64,000 nucleotides of DNA from Bemisia tabaci (taxonomy: Eukaryota > Arthropoda > Insecta > Hemiptera > Aleyrodidae). Below are positions 59,607-64,000 of this stretch, one piece after another. Numbering within the stretch: the stretch's first letter is position 1; each line of letters begins with the position of its first letter. The notes below the pieces were generated by a model. It was not told where the DNA came from, did no database searches, and saw only the letters and a program-made list of their open reading frames with translations. The translations under genes were made by a program, and so were the position numbers. Where the stretch lies: NCBI RefSeq assembly GCF_918797505.1, contig NC_092796.1, positions 28,158,098 to 28,222,097 on the forward strand, read 5' to 3'.

Positions 59607-59716
59607 CCAATCAGCACCGAGTTGAGCACGTGCTCGAACTTGACCAATCAGCACCGAGCCAAGCGCGCGCTTTTAAATACCGCGTAAATTCAAATTAACG
59701 CTCTGCATTTCAGTGA
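59607..59716 (+). promoter_or_regulatory. Promoter-like module: CCAAT, E-box, CCAAT, TATA-like, initiator-like
   Basis: Two copies of CCAATCAGCACCGAG (59607-59621 and 59643-59657), 36 bp apart, flank the perfect palindrome GAGCACGTGCTC (59624-59635, core CACGTG). A GC-rich stretch (GCGCGCGC), TTTAAATA at 59672 and TCAGTG at 59710 follow. The order is that of a CCAAT/TATA promoter reading rightwards, although the TATA-to-initiator spacing (about 40) is longer than the ideal 30. No plus-strand coding exon follows closely, so the product, if any, is unknown. Confidence 0.4.
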
Positions 59717-60066
59717 GCGTCTTATATACTGGTAGTTGCTCGCGAGATGATTAACAAAAGAGATTTTACATGCATTGAAGGAGGGAGGGTCATAGAGGCT
59801 TAGTATTGCAATGTTACAGATTCTTAGTTAAACTTACTTTTTCATTCATTATTAACGGGCATGTTGGATGATACAATTAGCGTGGAATTTTTGTTCAAAC
59901 ACACAAAAATTGTAATTTGAAAAAGAAAAAAAAATTGCATCAGTTCTTGAGTAAGTGAATAAATCGGAAAGTGATGCTTGGTATAATGTCGTGATGCTAT
60001 TTAGCCCCTCGGGTTTCATCCCCTCTATTTTGCAAATCTTAAACCATATCATTTTCCTTTTCGAAA
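59717..60066. other. AT-rich DNA, nothing recognised
   Basis: Holds an AATAAA at about 59958 on the plus strand but no coding signal. Confidence 0.4.
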
Positions 60067-60206
60067 ATGGACTAAGTTTTGCAATTTGGAACTATAAATT
60101 ATAGCCCGGTTTATCAACAACGTATGCGCCGTTAGTTTCCACACGCACACAAGTGTTTTTCCAGAAAAGCCAGAATTTATAGTTCCAAATTGCAAAATGC
60201 AGTCCA
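60067..60206. mobile_element. Family H inverted-repeat element, copy 2
   Basis: TTTTGCAATTTGGAACTATA at the left is repeated in inverted form as TATAGTTCCAAATTGCAAAA at the right, with TGGACT and AGTCCA beyond. The second copy is at 18086-18227. The 140-bp element is non-coding. Confidence 0.8.
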
Positions 60207-60243
60207 AGTAGTGATCACAATCGCAACTCTGTAAAAGAATGAG

Positions 60244-60265
60244 CCCCCCCCCCCCCCCCCCCCCC
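60244..60265. repeat. Poly(C) run of 22
   Basis: Uninterrupted C tract, G on the minus strand. Its length is likely variable and prone to assembly error. Confidence 0.9.
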
Positions 60266-60566
60266 ATTGATTATGGATCTGAAATCCATCTGCATTGTCA
60301 CTTAATTTTACAACTAATATGTAATTTTTTTTCACCGAGACAAGAACTGAATTAATTAAATTACCGAATAGTTGCTCGAAGGATTCATTACCTACCCACC
60401 CAGTGTGTCGCGTTCTAAGGAAGTAATCATAGGCTCTCAATTTTTCCTTTCTTTTCTAATACTCTGATGGAACCATACTTGGTACAATGGTTGGGTGTAA
60501 GTTTTCAAACCAGCTCTTTTTACAGATCCCCTCGTAAAATTAATACAACGGATAAAACTAAAGTAA

Positions 60567-60770
60567 CTACAGTATAATACAATGGTTCTTTGCATTAGCT
60601 TTATCGGGATCCGATTCTTCGTCAGAACTTGGTTGGTGGCTTTCAGTTCTTGATTTAGTACTAGTACTGCTGCCATTGCTTTCATCCTTGACATCTTGCT
60701 TTGTCCGTTTGGATGCCGCAGGTCTCTTCGTAGGTAGAGTTTTCACTCTGACCTTTTGCCTTTTTTCTCT
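60567..60770 (-). CDS. Terminal exon of an unrecognised minus-strand gene; product ends in a CAAX motif
   Basis: On the minus strand an acceptor GTCTTTGCAG (60780-60771) opens 67 codons beginning REKRQKVRVKTLPTKRPAAS and ending SDPDKANAKNHCIIL before TAG. The segment is Lys/Arg-rich at first, then Ser/Glu/Asp-rich, low in hydrophobics, and looks like a disordered tail. CIIL is a CAAX box, and a final Leu favours geranylgeranylation, so the protein is probably membrane-anchored. Many families carry such tails (Ras/Rho-like GTPases, prickle-type LIM proteins, G-gamma). I cannot choose among them because the body of the protein lies outside the window. Confidence 0.7.
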   Translation of the reverse strand, partial: REKRQKVRVKTLPTKRPAASKRTKQDVKDESNGSSTSTKSRTESHQPSSDEESDPDKANAKNHCIIL

Positions 60771-63127
60771 CTGCAAAGACGAAAGACGTAAGAGATTTGA
60801 CGAGTTTGAATCTCTCTCCCAAAAAACGGGGAAAAAACACTCAGGTTGCTATCGCCAAGGTAGGTTAAGACTAGCATGCTGCGTATGAGCTGTTTGTATT
60901 TTTGCCTATCCATCCCAAAGAAGGCTAACTACTCAGTAACGCCTCAGCGCACCGCGTGGTTCCCCTTCATTTTAGCGCATATGCAAAAGCAATCCCTTCA
61001 TGTTGTAATGCCACATCATTCTATCATAGTCACATATTTTCGTTTACCTCCATTTTGACGGAAACCACGCTTCACCTTAATTTACGGCCTCAACGCGTCA
61101 AAATAGTCGCATCATTGCTGGAATATTAAGCACAGTGTGCATTGTAAATTATTGTTTGCAAAAATTAAATCTCAAATGTGTATGCTACAATCTGACAGTT
61201 GATTAATACGTGGGTCGCAATGATTGTGATTTGATTTTTTTTTTTTTTTTATTATTATTTTTTTATATACATATATATAACACCTACATACATTTAGAAC
61301 ATGTTCTTTAATTATTCTGGCGGGAGAACTACCTACTTATCGCAGGGGACATTTATAAAAATTCATACGTAGAAAAGTAACTTACATTGATCTTTTTCAT
61401 GACGTGCAGCAAATTGAAAAGCTTGCATACACTCAAGATAGTTCCGTTGGCTTCGCGCCAAAATAGCTCGACCAAATTATCATGCGAAATTGTGGGGATT
61501 TGTGGAACACTGTTTTCATATTTTACCTAAAAGATACAGATCAGATGAGAGGCCTGTGTATAACACTCAGGGGGTTAATATGGAACTAGTCACAGATAAA
61601 ATCATCCTGATTACATTCTATATACTCGTAGCTTTAGGGTACCTTAAAAATTATATCAGTGCCACAGAGTTATAAAAGGTACATAACTCCCTTTTAGCCA
61701 TTCCGAGATAAAAATGAAAACCTGTGCGTCGGCCCCATTAATTCCGATGTAAATCGGAATTTTTGAAATTCCGCATCTCTTAATTGGCGTGTTAATGGAG
61801 GAAAAAATCAGTCAAAAGAATTTAAACCTCTACATTCATGCACGCAATTTACACCAAACATATACCACCAAACATATAACCACATCTGTACACCAAACAG
61901 TCGTGTGATGGTAAGTTTCGCAACCTACTGCGCTCTCTTCCAGTTAGCGGAACTCGCCAAAACATTTGCCGGAAATTACCTACAATGTATGTCTGATAAA
62001 GTTATCGGGTACAGGAAAGTCTTCATTTTTTCAACTTACTCGAGTTTTTTTCTCTTTGACCATTCAAGGTACCTACTTTCAGTTTATTTTTATCTACAAA
62101 TGTTTTCTTTGTTATGATAATCTTGGACAGGTTAAACGATTAAAATGATATAGTTATGAATTCATTATAAGCTAATACAGTAAAATGTATATTTTATATG
62201 GTTTACTGATCTCTATTTTTATTTCACTAAAATTTAAAGTTGAATCAAGGAGACCCACGAACTTGGTAGAGCCGATACAGGAGAATGAGATCCGCTTCGC
62301 TCAGGGAGTAAATCGTTTTTTTCAACCGTCTTCGAACTTTTTTCCAATCTACCTAAAAGTAAAAAAAAAAAAAAAAACCTCAAAATTAAAATTGTATTAA
62401 GCGCTATCCTCTGCTCAATTTCAGTACCGTCATGAGGGATATTTGATGGTCCAAGCTCGCCGTTTGGATTAATTTATGGAGGTTTTTCAAAAAGCAACTA
62501 TTCGGCCTCCAATGACACGCTAGGAAGTATCTCCTCCCAATGAAGGCGTTTCTTATGTGTTGTCACACATCATCATATAAATATTTCAAGCGACCGCATT
62601 ACTTACTGATCTACGCTGCTACAGTGTTTAATGGGTATTAAAACGATGAAATTTATTCGGCCTCCAAAGCCACGTTATAGAAAGTATCTTTCCCCAATGA
62701 AGGCGTTTCCTATGCATATTTATACTTCATCAAATGATTATCTCAAGCAACCGTAATTTTTCTCAAAGGGAAACAAAACAGCACTACTTTATCAAAATAC
62801 GTTATATGCGTGCCATTTAGCTTTGTTAAGAGTAGCCTCTGAAAATATCACACGTTGATATTTTGGTGGAGTTCGCTTTCGTAAAAATAAATTTGAGCCC
62901 AACAATTGCAAATACTTGAGATAAAATGTATGTTTTTTCACGTTCACATTAATCGAGTACATGTTGCATTCATGCAACATAAAATAGTCATCAGCCCGGA
63001 TTATTTTAATTATTATGATTATTTCTTTTTTATTAGTATGCTCACCTCAACAATGAAAATTCATCAACAAATAAATCACCTCAAAATACCTTTTGTTTTC
63101 CAGTCGTTTTACTGCATTTTTTCTTAC
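60771..63127 (-). other. Predicted intron of the minus-strand CAAX gene
   Basis: 2,357 bp, GT-AG on the minus strand, AT-rich. Contains a direct duplication (62500-62760, listed separately) and T/A homopolymers. No plus-strand gene seen. Confidence 0.5.
62500..62760. repeat. Direct repeat, about 156-bp period, two copies
   Basis: ATTCGGCCTCCAA..CACG..GAAGTATCT..CCCAATGAAGGCGTTTC at ~62500 recurs at ~62657, each followed by a similar tail ending AAGC.ACCG. It is a diverged tandem duplication. Confidence 0.7.
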
Positions 63128-63159
63128 TTTTCTTCTCTTTCCTTTTCGTGCCGTTCGGG
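63128..63159 (-). CDS. Penultimate 32-nt micro-exon of the same minus-strand gene
   Basis: Minus-strand acceptor TTGTTTTCAG (63169-63160) and donor GTAAG (63127-63123) enclose 32 bases. Joined to the terminal exon in its frame (phase 0), it adds RTARKGKRRK before REKRQ, making a continuous polybasic stretch. The phase fits and both splice sites are good, but an exon this small is a prediction. Upstream exons are beyond the window or not recognisable. Confidence 0.55.
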
Positions 63160-64000
63160 CTGAAAACAACAATACAATCAGTCGTCAGCATAAAAATTGG
63201 AAACATGCCGCATCGTGAGAAACTTTCCTAACATATGTATCAAATCACATTACGTACAACTTGAAAACTCAATAAACAAACCCCCCCCCCCCTCCCCCGA
63301 TGTCCCGGCAAAATTTGAATGAAGCCCTACGTCGAAAAAGAAAATAACACAGAAGGGAAAAAACAAACAACGAAAAATGCAAAACGCATACTATTTAAAC
63401 TTCTTAATCAAATTAACTAAGCAGGAAGAAGGTAAAACTACAACTGTGCAAAGGCAGCAGTGACAATGCTAGGTTACAGGTCCCCTAATTCCTCCTTTCC
63501 TTATTTTTATCGGATATGCAATAGGATCTCCGCGGAATTGAAATAGTTACTCGAAGTCAACGTAAACTTTCAGCAACGATCCGGAACTGTGGGGCCAGGC
63601 CCGAACTTACGGGGGTGTGCAGGACGTGCGGCGCACACGGGCGCCAGCCTTTGGGGGGCGCCACGAAAGAAGAAGAGAGGGGAAAAAAGGGGGGGAAAGG
63701 AAAAGGGAAAAAAGGGAAGAAAGGACAAGGGGAAAAAAGGAAAAGGAAACAAGGTTGGGCAGTGGAACAAGGAAGAAGGGGGGAAATGGAAGGTAAAAGG
63801 AGGCAAGAAAAGTGAAAAGAGCATCCGCGAGAAAGGGGGGGGGGGGCATAAAAACCATAGACAAAATATAAAGAGAATTGCCGTCTAAAGGTAAATTTTC
63901 AGGACAAAAACTCCACCTGGTCCATAGACGGTCAGGCGCCCCTTGACCCTAAATTTGCGGCTGTACAGAAATACAAGAGTAGGCATGTAGTAAGGGGGCG
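63160..64000. other. Repeat-like DNA with a purine-rich tract
   Basis: 63277-63299 is C-rich. 63655-63850 is an almost pure A/G tract, which gives long open frames on both strands without being a gene. The GC-rich flanks (GTGCGGCGCACACGGGCGCC near 63629) look like an interspersed repeat end. Further exons of the minus-strand gene were not found here. Confidence 0.6.

Noticed and set aside
63570..63888. Several 66-99-codon open frames on both strands
   Set aside because: They follow from the purine-rich low-complexity tract (Lys/Gly/Glu or Phe/Pro/Leu runs).

Overview
The window is AT-rich eukaryotic nuclear DNA with GT-AG introns. The one gene I can identify with certainty is an insect-type PP2A B55 regulatory subunit (Drosophila twins/tws). 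The organism is therefore an insect. The kind and density of short inverted-repeat elements make me think of a hemipteran, perhaps a whitefly, but that is an impression and not something the sequence proves.

Positions 1 to about 36,900 are a repeat-rich region with no convincing gene. At least ten families of short terminal-inverted-repeat or foldback elements can be defined by comparing copies inside the window. They include a ~165-bp hAT-like MITE (family A, about 15 copies, several with 8-bp target duplications), a ~250-bp foldback (family C, 11 copies), a ~245-bp foldback (family D, 6 copies), and a 0.7-1.9 kb family with CCCTGG ends (family B, 3 copies, variable 2-bp duplications). Nested insertions give a partial relative chronology. 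Two degenerate tRNA-derived SINE heads are also present.

Positions 36,900 to 52,323 hold the tws gene on the plus strand. Three alternative first exons (37157-37235, 40158-40209, 41130-41136) all end in the same codon phase and can join a shared body of seven exons (41273-52323). The body encodes a B55 beta-propeller with both PR55 family signatures. The predicted proteins have 461, 452 and 437 residues. Exon 1a is bracketed closely by two MITEs and has a likely leader with several upstream ATGs. Two introns carry foldback elements.

Positions 52,324 to 59,600 hold the presumed tws 3' untranslated or intergenic DNA. This includes a striking palindrome of 1,638 bp (arms 766 bp, essentially identical) and a 450-bp foldback flanked by TTAA.

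Positions 59,600 to 64,000 hold a compact promoter-like module (CCAAT, CACGTG, CCAAT, TATA-like, initiator-like) on the plus strand. They also hold the last two coding exons of a minus-strand gene whose product ends in a prenylation-type CAAX motif (CIIL). That gene continues beyond the window and I do not recognise it.
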